A DNA stretch of 64,000 nucleotides, taken from assembly GCF_001010805.1 (NCBI RefSeq), contig NZ_CP011477.1, positions 1,751,001 through 1,815,000 on the forward strand, in the 5' to 3' direction. Position 1 is the stretch's first letter, and each line of letters starts with the position of its first letter. The DNA is from Spongiibacter sp. IMCC21906 (lineage in GTDB: Bacteria > Pseudomonadota > Gammaproteobacteria > Pseudomonadales > Spongiibacteraceae). Below are positions 8,896-16,551 of this stretch, piece by piece. Made by a program: the position numbers and the translations under genes. The notes beneath the pieces were generated by a model. It had not been told where the DNA came from. It saw only the letters and a list, made by a program, of their open reading frames with translations, and did no database searches.

Positions 8896-11052
8896 ATGAG
8901 TATTAAAAAACGAGTGTTGCTGGCCGCAATTGTACTTTTGATTGCCGCATTTTTTTATTTTGACCTACAGCAACAGCTGAGTTTTAACGGTGTGAAACAA
9001 GGGCTGGGGCAGTTTACCGCCTGGAAAGACGCCTCTCCTGTGCTGGTGTCGGTACTGTTCTTTTGTCTGTATGTATTGGTCACTGGCTTGTCGCTACCCG
9101 GCGCGGTGGTCATGACGCTAGCCGCGGGGTCCTTGTTTGGTTTTTTGTGGGCGGCGGTGTTGGTGTCTTTTGCCAGTGCAGTTGGCGCCACGCTGGCATT
9201 TTTGGTGTCGCGTTATTTACTGCGAGATTGGGTGCAGAACAAATTTGGTCGTCGCTTAAAATCGATCAATGAAGGTGTTGAGCGCGATGGCAGTTTTTAT
9301 CTGTTCAGTTTGCGTTTGGTGCCCGTGTTCCCGTTTTTTCTGATTAATCTGTTAATGGGGCTGACCCCCATTCCGGTGCGAACATTCTATTGGGTCAGCC
9401 AGGTTGGCATGCTGGCGGGCACGCTGGTGTACATCAATGCGGGCACCCAGTTGGCACAGCTCGACAGCTTGGGGGGGATTGTTTCGCCCAGTTTATTGCT
9501 GTCGTTCTGCTTATTGGGGGTGTTTCCCCTTGTTGCCAAATCGATACTCGCCCGCATTAAAGCGCGTCGGGTGTATCGCGGCTTTAGCAGGCCCCGTCAC
9601 TTTGACCGCAATATTATTGTGATTGGTGCCGGTGCGGGCGGCTTGGTCAGTGCTTATATCGCCGCTGCGGTAAAGTCGACGGTGAGCTTGATAGAAGCGC
9701 ATAAAATGGGAGGCGACTGCCTTAACTATGGCTGTGTGCCCAGCAAAAGTCTTATCCAATCGGCAAAGCTGGCCGCCCAAGTCCGTGATGCAGAACGTTA
9801 TGGGGTCGGCAAACTGAAGCCTGAAATTGATTTTGCCGCAGTGATGCGTCGGGTTGCCGATAATATTAAAGCGATAGCCCCCCACGATAGCCCGGAGCGT
9901 TATCGGCAATTGGGAGTCGATGTTGTTCAGGGTTACGCCAAACTCCTGGACCCTTGGCGAGTTGAGATAAGCACTGGCGGTGACGAAGCCGTTCGTCAGC
10001 TCAGCGCACGCAGCATTGTGCTGGCAACCGGCGCAAGGCCGGTGATTCCTGATATACCGGGTATAGCAGCCGTTAAGCCCTTAAGCAGTGATTCGCTGTG
10101 GGCGCATTTAGCTGAGCTGTCGTCGCCGCCAGAGCGGGTCGCCATTATCGGCGGTGGGGCAATTGCCTGTGAACTGGGTCAAAGCTTGGCTCGGCTTGGT
10201 TCAAAGGTGAGTCTTATTGTTCGATCAGAGCGATTGTTAAAACGAGAAGATCAAGACGCCGTCGACTATGTTTTGACCGCATTGGCAGCGGATGGTGTTG
10301 AGGTATTGCGCGAGCATACACCGCTGCGTTTTGACGTCGATGCCGGCGTAAAACGCTGCTGGCTGGATCATCGTGGGCAAGAGCGGAGTATTGATTTTGA
10401 TATGCTGCTTTGTGCGGTGGGGCGTCAAGCCAGATTGAGCGGTTATGGCCTGAATGAATTGGGCTTTGATGAAAATGCTGATATTGAGGTTAACGATTAT
10501 TTGCAAACCCGTTTTCCTAATATCTTTGCCGTGGGGGACTTGGTTGGTCCTTATCAACTGACCCACGCCGCGGCGCATCAAGCGTGGTATGCCGCGGTAA
10601 ATGGTCTGTTTGGCCAGTTTAAAAAATTCCGCGTTGATTATCGGTTTATCCCTTGGGTGACCTTTACCGATCCCGAAATTGCCAGAGTGGGTCTGACAGA
10701 ACAGGAGGCTCAGCAACAAGAAATACCGTATGAAGTGAGTCGCTATGATCTTGCGGATTTGGATCGAGCCATTGTAGACGGCGAAGCTAAAGGTTTTGTG
10801 AAGGTGTTGACCGAGCCTGGCAAAGATCGAATTTTAGGGGTGACGATAGTGGGCAAAAATAGCGGTGAGTTGATTGCAGAATTTGTGCTGGCAATGAAAC
10901 ATAATTTGGGATTGAACAAAGTGCTGGGGACGATTCACGCGTATCCCACCTGGGTTGAAGCAAATAAATTTGCCGCTGGTGAGTGGAAAAAAGCCCACGC
11001 TCCCGCCCGAGTTCTGGCGTGGTTGGAGAAGTATCATGCTTGGCGTCGCTAA
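8896..11052 (+). CDS. Fusion: TVP38/TMEM64 membrane domain + mercuric-reductase-like FAD disulfide oxidoreductase
   Basis: Two-domain protein of 718 residues. Residues 1 to about 225 form a TVP38/TMEM64 (VTT/SNARE-associated) membrane domain with several hydrophobic helices and the typical central stretch GAVVMTLAAGSLFGFLWA and FSLRLVPVFPFFLINLLMGLT regions. From about residue 240 a class-I flavin disulfide reductase follows: FAD motif GAGAGG (from residue 244), redox-active pair C275-LNYG-C280, NADH motif IGGGAIACELGQSLA, and the dimerisation domain ending HAYPTWVEAN. The C-terminal vicinal Cys pair of true MerA is missing. The start chosen is the ATG one base after the arsS stop; an upstream in-frame start would overlap arsS by about 80 bases. 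Such fusions recur next to ArsS-type genes. Likely role: membrane-linked thiol or arsenical redox chemistry (inference). Confidence 0.87.
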   Translation: MSIKKRVLLAAIVLLIAAFFYFDLQQQLSFNGVKQGLGQFTAWKDASPVLVSVLFFCLYVLVTGLSLPGAVVMTLAAGSLFGFLWAAVLVSFASAVGATLAFLVSRYLLRDWVQNKFGRRLKSINEGVERDGSFYLFSLRLVPVFPFFLINLLMGLTPIPVRTFYWVSQVGMLAGTLVYINAGTQLAQLDSLGGIVSPSLLLSFCLLGVFPLVAKSILARIKARRVYRGFSRPRHFDRNIIVIGAGAGGLVSAYIAAAVKSTVSLIEAHKMGGDCLNYGCVPSKSLIQSAKLAAQVRDAERYGVGKLKPEIDFAAVMRRVADNIKAIAPHDSPERYRQLGVDVVQGYAKLLDPWRVEISTGGDEAVRQLSARSIVLATGARPVIPDIPGIAAVKPLSSDSLWAHLAELSSPPERVAIIGGGAIACELGQSLARLGSKVSLIVRSERLLKREDQDAVDYVLTALAADGVEVLREHTPLRFDVDAGVKRCWLDHRGQERSIDFDMLLCAVGRQARLSGYGLNELGFDENADIEVNDYLQTRFPNIFAVGDLVGPYQLTHAAAHQAWYAAVNGLFGQFKKFRVDYRFIPWVTFTDPEIARVGLTEQEAQQQEIPYEVSRYDLADLDRAIVDGEAKGFVKVLTEPGKDRILGVTIVGKNSGELIAEFVLAMKHNLGLNKVLGTIHAYPTWVEANKFAAGEWKKAHAPARVLAWLEKYHAWRR

Positions 11053-11911
11053 GTACTTGTCTCGTGCTTGGGCATTCGCTTTCGTGTGCTGTTGCTTGAT
11101 TGCTGTGGCACTTATTTTTGCTAGCGCCGGGCTGGCCCAGCCGCAACAGGAGCATAAGCAGGATCAACAACAGCACGTCGATCATTCGCCGTGGTCGTCG
11201 TTGTTAAGCCAACATGTTTATCCCCTGGCGGGGGGCCGGGCCACCGAAGTGGATTACCAGGGCTTTAAGGGCGATACCCAAAAGCTGAAAAGCTATCTTA
11301 ACAATTTGTCGGCGGTTGATCAGAATCGCTTTGATGAGTGGGCCAAGCAAGAACAGCTCGCTTTTTTGATCAACGCCTACAACGCCTGGACGGTGGCCTT
11401 TGTACTGCAAAAATGGCCGGACCTGAATTCCATAAAAGACTTGGGTAGTTGGTTTCAATCGCCTTGGCGCAAAAAGTTTATTCCCTTGTTGGGTGAAACA
11501 CGCTCGCTGGACAATATTGAACATGAGTTGATACGCGGTTCGGGGCGCTATCAAGAACCGCGCATTCACTTTGCGGTGAACTGTGCCAGCGTTGGTTGCC
11601 CCGCACTTAGGGATGAAGCCTACACGGCAGATAAACTAACAACGCAGCTGGAGGAACAAACCCAGTTATTTTTAGCGGACCAGTCCCGCAACCGTTTAGC
11701 GGATGGCGAGTTGTTACTGTCGCCAATCTTTAAATGGTATCGGCAAGATTTTGAACAGGACTGGCAGGGTTACACGCGGCTACAAGACTTTTTGTTAGAT
11801 TATGCTGCAGCATTGGCTTTAGATAATACCGCGAAGGCGTCGCTAAAAACGGGAAGTATGCCTATTGGGTTTTTGGACTACGACTGGAGCCTGAATGCCA
11901 AGTCCAAATGA
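11036..11911 (+). CDS. DUF547 domain protein, exported
   Basis: Protein of 291 residues with an N-terminal signal or membrane anchor (hydrophobic AFAFVCCCLIAVALIFASAGLA) and a DUF547 domain from about residue 55, recognisable by AFLINAYNAWTVAFVLQ, SIKDLGSWFQ and HFAVNCASVGCPAL. The conserved Cys in NCASVGCPAL is present. DUF547 has no firmly assigned reaction. The ATG at 11036 has GGAG eleven bases upstream and overlaps the end of the fusion gene by 17 bases, so the two are translationally linked. The constant company of ArsS and TIGR0428x glycosyltransferases suggests a periplasmic step or thiol-dependent role in the same pathway (inference). Confidence 0.82.
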   Translation: MLGVAKYLSRAWAFAFVCCCLIAVALIFASAGLAQPQQEHKQDQQQHVDHSPWSSLLSQHVYPLAGGRATEVDYQGFKGDTQKLKSYLNNLSAVDQNRFDEWAKQEQLAFLINAYNAWTVAFVLQKWPDLNSIKDLGSWFQSPWRKKFIPLLGETRSLDNIEHELIRGSGRYQEPRIHFAVNCASVGCPALRDEAYTADKLTTQLEEQTQLFLADQSRNRLADGELLLSPIFKWYRQDFEQDWQGYTRLQDFLLDYAAALALDNTAKASLKTGSMPIGFLDYDWSLNAKSK

Positions 11912-12659
11912 GCAAGCTAACCCCGGTGATCAAACACGCTCTAGTAAGCCGCCAAGCCCTGTGCAAATCAGCATTATTGTGCCGATGCTAAACGAAGCTG
12001 ATCAGCTTTCTGGCCTGTGTTCCCACCTCAATGCTTTGAAAGACAGTGCTTGTGGTATTCATCAACAAAGCCATTGTGACATTATTATTGTTGATGGCGG
12101 TAGCCATGACGGCAGTGAAACGCAAATGCGTGAGGCTGGCTTTACGGTGATTTGCTCAGAGCGGGGGCGGGCGAAACAGATGAATGCTGGCGCGGCGATG
12201 GCAAGCGGCGAGCTTCTGGTTTTTTTACATGCCGATAGCCAGTTGCCAGAGCAAGGCCTGATGGCGCTTCAAAACATAGTATCTACGGCCGATGATGTTT
12301 GGGGGCGATTTGATATCAGCCTGCAAGGGCAGTCCTGCATGTTGCCCATTATCTCCTGGTTTATGAATAGGCGTTCACGGCTCAGCGGCATTGCGACTGG
12401 AGACCAGGCTATGTTTATCAGCCGTAGCCTGTTTGAGAAGGTTGGTGGCTTTGCAAGCCAGCCCTTGATGGAAGATATCGAATTATCCTCGCGGCTGCGC
12501 AAGCTTATGCCACCGCGGTGTGTTGCTGATAAAGTGCTTAGCGCTGGTCGTCGTTGGGATGAGCGAGGCCCGTGGTCAACCATCGTTTTAATGTGGCGGC
12601 TGCGTTGGCAGTATTGGCGAGGGGTGAGCCCTGAGCAGTTGGCGGAACGTTATCGTTGA
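11895..12659 (+). CDS. TIGR04283-type glycosyltransferase (arsenosugar biosynthesis family)
   Basis: GT-A fold, family-2-like glycosyltransferase. The nucleotide-sugar binding start ISIIVPMLNEADQL and the aspartates of DIIIVDGGSHDGS and FLHADSQLP (the DxD-like metal site) are clear, with ERGRAKQMNAGAAMASGE between them, characteristic of TIGR04283. The ATG lies 17 bases inside the preceding gene, with GGAG six bases before it. Cytoplasmic, possibly membrane-associated through the C-terminal helices (STIVLMWRLRWQYW). In this operon it would transfer a sugar in building an arsenosugar-like or related sugar conjugate; this is known for the family only by association. Confidence 0.86.
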   Translation: MPSPNEQANPGDQTRSSKPPSPVQISIIVPMLNEADQLSGLCSHLNALKDSACGIHQQSHCDIIIVDGGSHDGSETQMREAGFTVICSERGRAKQMNAGAAMASGELLVFLHADSQLPEQGLMALQNIVSTADDVWGRFDISLQGQSCMLPIISWFMNRRSRLSGIATGDQAMFISRSLFEKVGGFASQPLMEDIELSSRLRKLMPPRCVADKVLSAGRRWDERGPWSTIVLMWRLRWQYWRGVSPEQLAERYR

Positions 12660-13282
12660 ATACTCAAGCCCAGTTCAAATATCACGTTATTGTTTTTGCC
12701 AAAGCGCCACTGCCGGGCTATGCAAAAACCCGGCTTATTCCCGCATTGGGTGACGTGGCCGCTGCCGAGCTGGCAGCCAAAATGCTGCGCCGAACAGTCT
12801 GTGCCGCTTTGGATGCGGGGGTGGGGAGTGTCGAGCTTTGCGTTGCCCCCAGCGCCGATTTAGAGATTTGGCAGCAGCTGGATTTGCCAAACGTTAGCAT
12901 CAGCGAACAAGGTAATGGTGATCTGGGGCGGCGAATGGCTCGGGCGATGGCACGAGGACTCAGTAATCACAGCGGCGTCTTGTTGATGGGAACGGACTGC
13001 CCCGACCTGACTGCAGCAATAATCACCGAGGCAGCAGCGATGCTGCAAAACCACGACTGCTGCATGGTACCGGTGGAAGATGGTGGTTACAGCCTGATTG
13101 GACTCACACACTTTGATCCCCACATTTTTAATGGTGTGACATGGAGTAGTGAATTCGTTGCTGAACAAACCCGACAACGCTTGGCCGATTTAACATTGTC
13201 ATTGGCAGAACTGGCATGCCTGCGGGATATCGACAACCCCGACGATTTGGCAAACCTGCCTTCCGAATTGCTGAACGGATAA
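12656..13282 (+). CDS. TIGR04282-type glycosyltransferase (DUF2064)
   Basis: Small GT-A/nucleotidyltransferase-like protein of 208 residues. The N-terminal block VIVFAKAPLPGYAKTRLIPALG is the hallmark of TIGR04282/DUF2064, related to CofC/MobA folds. LLMGTDCPDLT carries the metal-site aspartates, and PVEDGGYSLIGL is the following conserved block. The start is TTG sharing bases with the TGA stop of the preceding gene (TTGA overlap), which implies coupled translation. Last gene of the arsS-type operon; no clear hairpin terminator follows. It usually pairs with TIGR04283, and both may act on the same sugar donor. Confidence 0.86.
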   Translation: MNTQAQFKYHVIVFAKAPLPGYAKTRLIPALGDVAAAELAAKMLRRTVCAALDAGVGSVELCVAPSADLEIWQQLDLPNVSISEQGNGDLGRRMARAMARGLSNHSGVLLMGTDCPDLTAAIITEAAAMLQNHDCCMVPVEDGGYSLIGLTHFDPHIFNGVTWSSEFVAEQTRQRLADLTLSLAELACLRDIDNPDDLANLPSELLNG

Positions 13283-13358
13283 CAGCAATAACAACATTGG
13301 TTTAAGCGGATCAGCGGACTGTTTTCGTCTGTGTAGCAGATAATTCCGTGTTCTGCGT

Positions 13359-13381
13359 GAAAATAAATCTGTCCCCTTTTT
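13359..13381 (-). repeat. Short repeat family, copy A (inverted)
   Basis: The minus strand reads aaaaggggacagatttattt. It is one of five copies of the same 18-20 base core between 13.36 and 16.69 kb. Copies A and B flank the hmp gene in opposite orientation. This core resembles the ends of REP-like elements tied to Y1-type (RAYT) transposases in many Gammaproteobacteria; the assignment is from memory, not a search. Confidence 0.7.
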
Positions 13382-13529
13382 ATTCCACTGTCGTCATGTC
13401 GGTTTGCTTCAATTAATCAGACCCTTCTTAAGTTGAGCGCAGTGCTGACTACCAGTGATACCTATAACCATCACCATGTAATAAAGTGATCTGCAAGTAG
13501 CAGCAACTGAGCTTTGCTTCTTTCAATTT

Positions 13530-14717
13530 TTAGTCAAGAGGTGTCGCTGGGCCAAATATCTCACAATGGCGCTGTTTTTTAGGATATCCCAATGTTTCTA
13601 AAAGGTTATCTAATGCACCCATAAACGGTTTTGGGCCACAAAAATAAACGTTAGCATCACGATTTTTTAACCAACTATTTAGTATGGCGCTATCTAAGTA
13701 TCCTTGATGGTCTGCCCCTTCCTCTTTTTCGTATGCGACTTTATATATGAATCCGTACTCTTTGCTCAGGGCTTTTAATTTATCTTTCATAATGTGGTGA
13801 GCAGCATTACGACAACACAAGATAAATGTAATGCCATCACCATTCCCGCGCTCATCTAGGCGATTGAGTAACATACTCAGTAATGGAGTGATACCCACGC
13901 CACCAGAAATCAGTACTAAGTCCTCGCTGTTGTTCTCAATAGTGAAGTCTCCTGTAGGGGGTTGGAGATGCAGCCTATCCCCAATGCGCGCTTTATGGAT
14001 ATAGTGAGAAACGCGCCCGGGGTAATCTACATTGCTTGCCTCAGACTTAACCGTAATACGATAAAACGGCTCACTAGGTGCCGCAGACATTGAGTATTGA
14101 CGAATCTCATCATACTCACCACCGAGCTTCTTAATTTTAACGCCAACATATTGTCCAGGCTCGAAATTTACTATATCGCCACCGTCCTCTGGCTCTAAGT
14201 AGAACGAGGTCACATCTTCAGCTTCTGGAACAATTTTGCTGATAACGAATGGTCTAAAACCACGCCATCCTCCAGGCTTATTTGCATTATCGCTGTAAAT
14301 TTTTTCTTCTGTGTTCACGAAAATTGCCGCCAGTTGTTGATAAGCATCTGACCACGCACTAAGAATTGGATCATCTGAAGGTAAGTTAAGATGTTCCCCA
14401 ATCGCTTCGAGGAGGTACTTACCAACTACTGGATATTGTTCCGGGGCGACGGACAAGCTGGCATGCTTATGCGCTATTCGTTTTACTAGCGGGCCAAGTT
14501 CCTCAAGCTTATCAATATGACTTGCGTATTTGAATACTGAGTCTGCCAACGCACGAGGTTGATCTCCCTGTATTTGGTGAGTCATATTAAACACATTCTG
14601 TAATTCAGGATGGTTAACGAACAGCTTCTGATAAAACAACTGAGTAATCTTTTCGCCTTCCTTAGCCAGTATGGGAGCGGTACTCTTAACTATGTTAATT
14701 ACTTCGCTTTGCAGCAT
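13530..14717 (-). CDS. hmp: Flavohaemoprotein, nitric oxide dioxygenase
   Basis: Converts nitric oxide and oxygen to nitrate using NAD(P)H, protecting against nitrosative stress. Residues 1 to about 140 are a globin domain (MLQSEVINIVKSTAPILAKEG start, heme-ligand region KRIAHKHASL). Residues about 150 to 395 are an FAD/NAD ferredoxin-reductase domain with RQYSMSAAPS (FAD), LISGGVGITPLLSML (NAD) and YFCGPKPFM. At 395 residues it matches E. coli Hmp (396). The ATG at 14717 follows AGGAA; a further upstream in-frame start would put 37 unrelated residues ahead of the globin and include the operator. The gene is visibly AT-richer than its neighbours and lies between inverted copies of a short repeat, so it may be acquired. 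A likely NsrR-type operator lies upstream. Confidence 0.93.
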   Translation of the reverse strand: MLQSEVINIVKSTAPILAKEGEKITQLFYQKLFVNHPELQNVFNMTHQIQGDQPRALADSVFKYASHIDKLEELGPLVKRIAHKHASLSVAPEQYPVVGKYLLEAIGEHLNLPSDDPILSAWSDAYQQLAAIFVNTEEKIYSDNANKPGGWRGFRPFVISKIVPEAEDVTSFYLEPEDGGDIVNFEPGQYVGVKIKKLGGEYDEIRQYSMSAAPSEPFYRITVKSEASNVDYPGRVSHYIHKARIGDRLHLQPPTGDFTIENNSEDLVLISGGVGITPLLSMLLNRLDERGNGDGITFILCCRNAAHHIMKDKLKALSKEYGFIYKVAYEKEEGADHQGYLDSAILNSWLKNRDANVYFCGPKPFMGALDNLLETLGYPKKQRHCEIFGPATPLD

Positions 14718-14775
14718 AAAGAAGATTCCTATAATTGACGGATTGGACCCGCGATAAACTATGAATGTTGTGTGA

Positions 14776-14832
14776 TATCTTGCCAATCTATAAACATGCA
14801 TATTATATGCATGTTTATAGATTGGCAAGATA
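14776..14832. promoter_or_regulatory. 57-base perfect palindrome upstream of hmp with NsrR-like core
   Basis: Two 28-base arms mirror each other around a single T at 14804. The core AACATGCATAT-T-ATATGCATGTT (14793-14815) matches the 11-1-11 inverted-repeat layout of NsrR sites, which control hmp in many proteobacteria by NO-sensitive repression. On the minus strand TTGCCA lies ahead of TATTAT/TTATAT at 15-17 bases, so the operator probably overlaps the hmp promoter. Because of the symmetry the same promoter elements occur on the plus strand. Arms this long exceed what NsrR needs. Confidence 0.7.
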
Positions 14833-14892
14833 CCCCTTTTATTATTTCATTCTATTTCTATTAAAAATGATTAAGGAATAGGAATAGGAATA

Positions 14893-14912
14893 GGGGACAG
14901 ATTTATTTTTGC
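14893..14912 (+). repeat. Short repeat family, copy B
   Basis: Plus-strand ggggacagatttatttttgc, preceded by a small tandem of ggaata units (14875-14892). Opposite in orientation to copy A on the other side of hmp. Confidence 0.7.
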
Positions 14913-15010
14913 AAATACGTTCCAATAGAGTTTAGATGCCGTACTGCGCACAGCAGATAAACGCTAAGGAGTTAAAAGTCTAGGCGACGATCTTGCCAAC
15001 CTCTCAAAAA

Positions 15011-15029
15011 AGGTATAATTTTTATACCT
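15011..15029. promoter_or_regulatory. brnTA promoter and operator palindrome
   Basis: AGGTATAA-TTT-TTATACCT is a perfect 8-base inverted repeat ending one base before the brnT ATG. It contains TATAAT (15014-15019), with TTGCCA 15 bases upstream (14993-14998). Transcription would start near 15026, giving an almost leaderless mRNA. BrnA antitoxins repress their own promoters through such palindromes, so this is the likely BrnA/BrnTA site. Confidence 0.6.
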
Positions 15030-15293
15030 ATGTATTCATTCGAATTTGACCCGAAGAAGAGCGAATCTAACCTAGAAAAGCATGGTATTGACTTCGTTGA
15101 TGCTCAGGCTATCTGGCAAGATTCTGATTTTGTTGAAGTTATGGCTAGATCGGATGATGAACCAAGGACTTTGGTGATTGGCATGATCGGCGGGAAGCAT
15201 TGGTCAGCAATTATTACTTACCGTTCGGACACGATTAGGATTATCTCCGTCAGGCGGTCCCGAGATTCTGAGGTGGCACTGTATGAAAGCTAA
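15030..15293 (+). CDS. brnT: BrnT-family ribonuclease toxin
   Basis: Type II toxin of the RelE-like BrnT family, which cleaves RNA and halts translation. The signature start YSFEFDPKKSESNLEKHGIDFVDA is intact, as are VIGMIGGKHWSAIITYR and the terminal IRIISVRRSRDSE containing the catalytic Arg residues. Length 87 is usual. There is no Shine-Dalgarno sequence because an operator palindrome abuts the ATG. It overlaps brnA by 11 bases, toxin first, the standard BrnTA order. AT-rich, and inside the repeat-bounded island. Confidence 0.9.
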   Translation: MYSFEFDPKKSESNLEKHGIDFVDAQAIWQDSDFVEVMARSDDEPRTLVIGMIGGKHWSAIITYRSDTIRIISVRRSRDSEVALYES

Positions 15294-15549
15294 ATCACTG
15301 GATAAGAAATTCGACGATAACCAATCGGATATCGTCGATGAACTCGATCTATCAACCATTAAGCGTCCTAATCAAGCGCAGAAGCGGGTCAACGTAGATT
15401 TTCCCACCTGGATGGTTGAGTCACTCGACAAAGAGGCTTCACGGCTGGGGGTTACACGTCAGTCTATTATCAAGGTGTGGCTTGCCGAACGTTTGGAGCA
15501 GTCAACTTTTAACAAGCAAATGCGGTCGACGCAGAAAACGCGCGGCTGA
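15283..15549 (+). CDS. brnA: BrnA-family antitoxin
   Basis: Antitoxin of 88 residues that neutralises BrnT and represses the operon. The C-terminal half is a ribbon-helix-helix (CopG/MetJ-like) DNA-binding domain: KRVNVDFPTWMVESLDKEASRLGVTRQSIIKVWLAERLE. The N-terminal part is charged and probably wraps the toxin. Start ATG lies inside the end of brnT, giving coupled translation. A repeat doublet follows 26 bases after the stop. Confidence 0.88.
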   Translation: MKAKSLDKKFDDNQSDIVDELDLSTIKRPNQAQKRVNVDFPTWMVESLDKEASRLGVTRQSIIKVWLAERLEQSTFNKQMRSTQKTRG

Positions 15550-15574
15550 TTTGGCGTTAAATGGGTCATGAAAG

Positions 15575-15658
15575 GAAAAGGGGACAGATTTATTTTTGTT
15601 TAAACCTTGATGCACTTCGGCTAGGAACTGCGTGGAAATAAATCTGTCCCCCTTTTTA
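15575..15658. repeat. Short repeat family, copies C and D as an inverted doublet
   Basis: aaaaggggacagatttattt (plus, from 15577) faces its complement aaataaatctgtccccc (15637-15652) across a spacer of about 38 bases. The pair can fold into one long hairpin, like a bipartite REP/BIME unit or the end pair of a tiny non-autonomous element. Confidence 0.75.
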
Positions 15659-15737
15659 TCGAAGTTCATAGATAACAGGTGTTGTGAGGCGTATGAAAAT
15701 CTGTGTTTCCTTGAATTAGAAATTCTACAGCCTCGTT

Positions 15738-16145
15738 ATGTTGTATGGAGATAAATTGAAAGCCTCAAGGATAGTCAAATACACTTTCATCATATTGGTA
15801 GCGCTTACAGCATTAAGTACATTTACGAGTATGGTGATAGGTGTCGACAATTTAGCGGCGCTTTCGTTTGGCGAATATTTTATATATCGATTACTACCGC
15901 CATCTACACTAGCAGTATTCATGTATGCGCTAATGGCGAAACGAGACGTAGCTAAAGCCTGGAGCTATGCTGCCAGTGTATTTATGCTCGGCTTCCTATT
16001 AAGCGCTTTAATCCTTTCGTTGCTAATGCAAGAGCTGTATATCTCACCAACATGGTTCGTAGAGCTGCCTTTGTCCATAGCCTCAGCTATTGTTGGTACT
16101 TTAGCCGGGATAAAGTGGGGTACAAAAAATGCAATTGCCACATAA
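15738..16145 (+). CDS. Small membrane protein of an integron-like cassette
   Basis: Protein of 135 residues with about four hydrophobic helices (FIILVALTALSTFTSMVIG, FIYRLLPPSTLAVFMYALMA, SVFMLGFLLSALILSLLM, LPLSIASAIVGTLAGI). No known family is recognised. The ATG is part of GTTATG, the usual 3' edge of an integron attC core, and the TAA stop is part of ATAACAA, the start of the next attC-like site. This tight packing, without room for a promoter, is typical of integron gene cassettes. AT-rich relative to the chromosome around it. A second ATG at 15744 is possible. Function unknown. Confidence 0.62.
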   Translation: MLYGDKLKASRIVKYTFIILVALTALSTFTSMVIGVDNLAALSFGEYFIYRLLPPSTLAVFMYALMAKRDVAKAWSYAASVFMLGFLLSALILSLLMQELYISPTWFVELPLSIASAIVGTLAGIKWGTKNAIAT

Positions 16146-16239
16146 CAAGGGAAAATCATGGTTTTTCAATCATACAAGCACAGCAGGCGGACAAATTGCT
16201 CGCTGCGCTCCCAATTTTCCACTGTTGCGGTCGTTATGA
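16141..16239 (+). other. attC-like integron recombination site
   Basis: Begins CATAACAAGG and ends GCGGTCGTTATGAG, with the complementary outer boxes ATAAC and GTTAT. In the middle GGACAAATTG and CCAATTTTCC pair around GCTCGCTGCGCTC, the loop found in many attC sites. Cassette joints would fall after G at 15735 and 16233. No integrase gene is in the window. Call made by eye; a covariance-model scan (IntegronFinder) would decide. Confidence 0.55.
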
Positions 16240-16245
16240 GTAATC

Positions 16246-16536
16246 ATGGATAAAACGCTATCGCCAACTCAGAGGGAGCTCTATAGAAGGATCGATGAGG
16301 TTCTTTTCTATAAATGGGACCCAATAGGTATTTCCGATAGCGACTGGGATCGAGATGAGTACCAAGTGTACCTGCCTCAGGTTTTTAGGCTGGTACTTGA
16401 AAATGAAAGCCCGGAGCCAATTGCTGAATACTTGACCAAGGTGGCTTCAGAGCGAATGGGTCTTGGCAAAGCCGCGAAGCACGATCTAGATATCGCGGAG
16501 CTTGTTTTGTCTATTAAAGAAAAATGCTTGGAGTAG
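16246..16536 (+). CDS. Hypothetical protein of second integron-like cassette
   Basis: Soluble acidic protein of 96 residues. The stretch YKWDPIGISDSDWDRDEYQVYLPQVFRLVLEN resembles small proteins of the DUF1871-like kind (WDPIG...DEY..Y motif), often found in cassettes and immunity loci. The family call is tentative. It begins 12 bases after the joint of the preceding attC-like site and is followed 15 bases later by another attC-like sequence, so it is the second cassette gene. No ribosome-binding site of note; translation may depend on readthrough transcription from upstream. Function unknown. Confidence 0.6.
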   Translation: MDKTLSPTQRELYRRIDEVLFYKWDPIGISDSDWDRDEYQVYLPQVFRLVLENESPEPIAEYLTKVASERMGLGKAAKHDLDIAELVLSIKEKCLE

Positions 16537-16551
16537 TTTATGGGCGTTACT

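Noticed and set aside
15553-15566. GGCGTTAAATG after brnA considered as an attC right end
   Set aside because: No matching left arm or pairing stem was found in front of it; brnTA does not show the packed cassette layout.
15670-15740. ATAACAGG...CCTCGTTATG before the first cassette gene considered as a complete attC
   Set aside because: The outer boxes match but the inner arms are unequally spaced, so it may be only a truncated site or attI remnant; not annotated as a full site.
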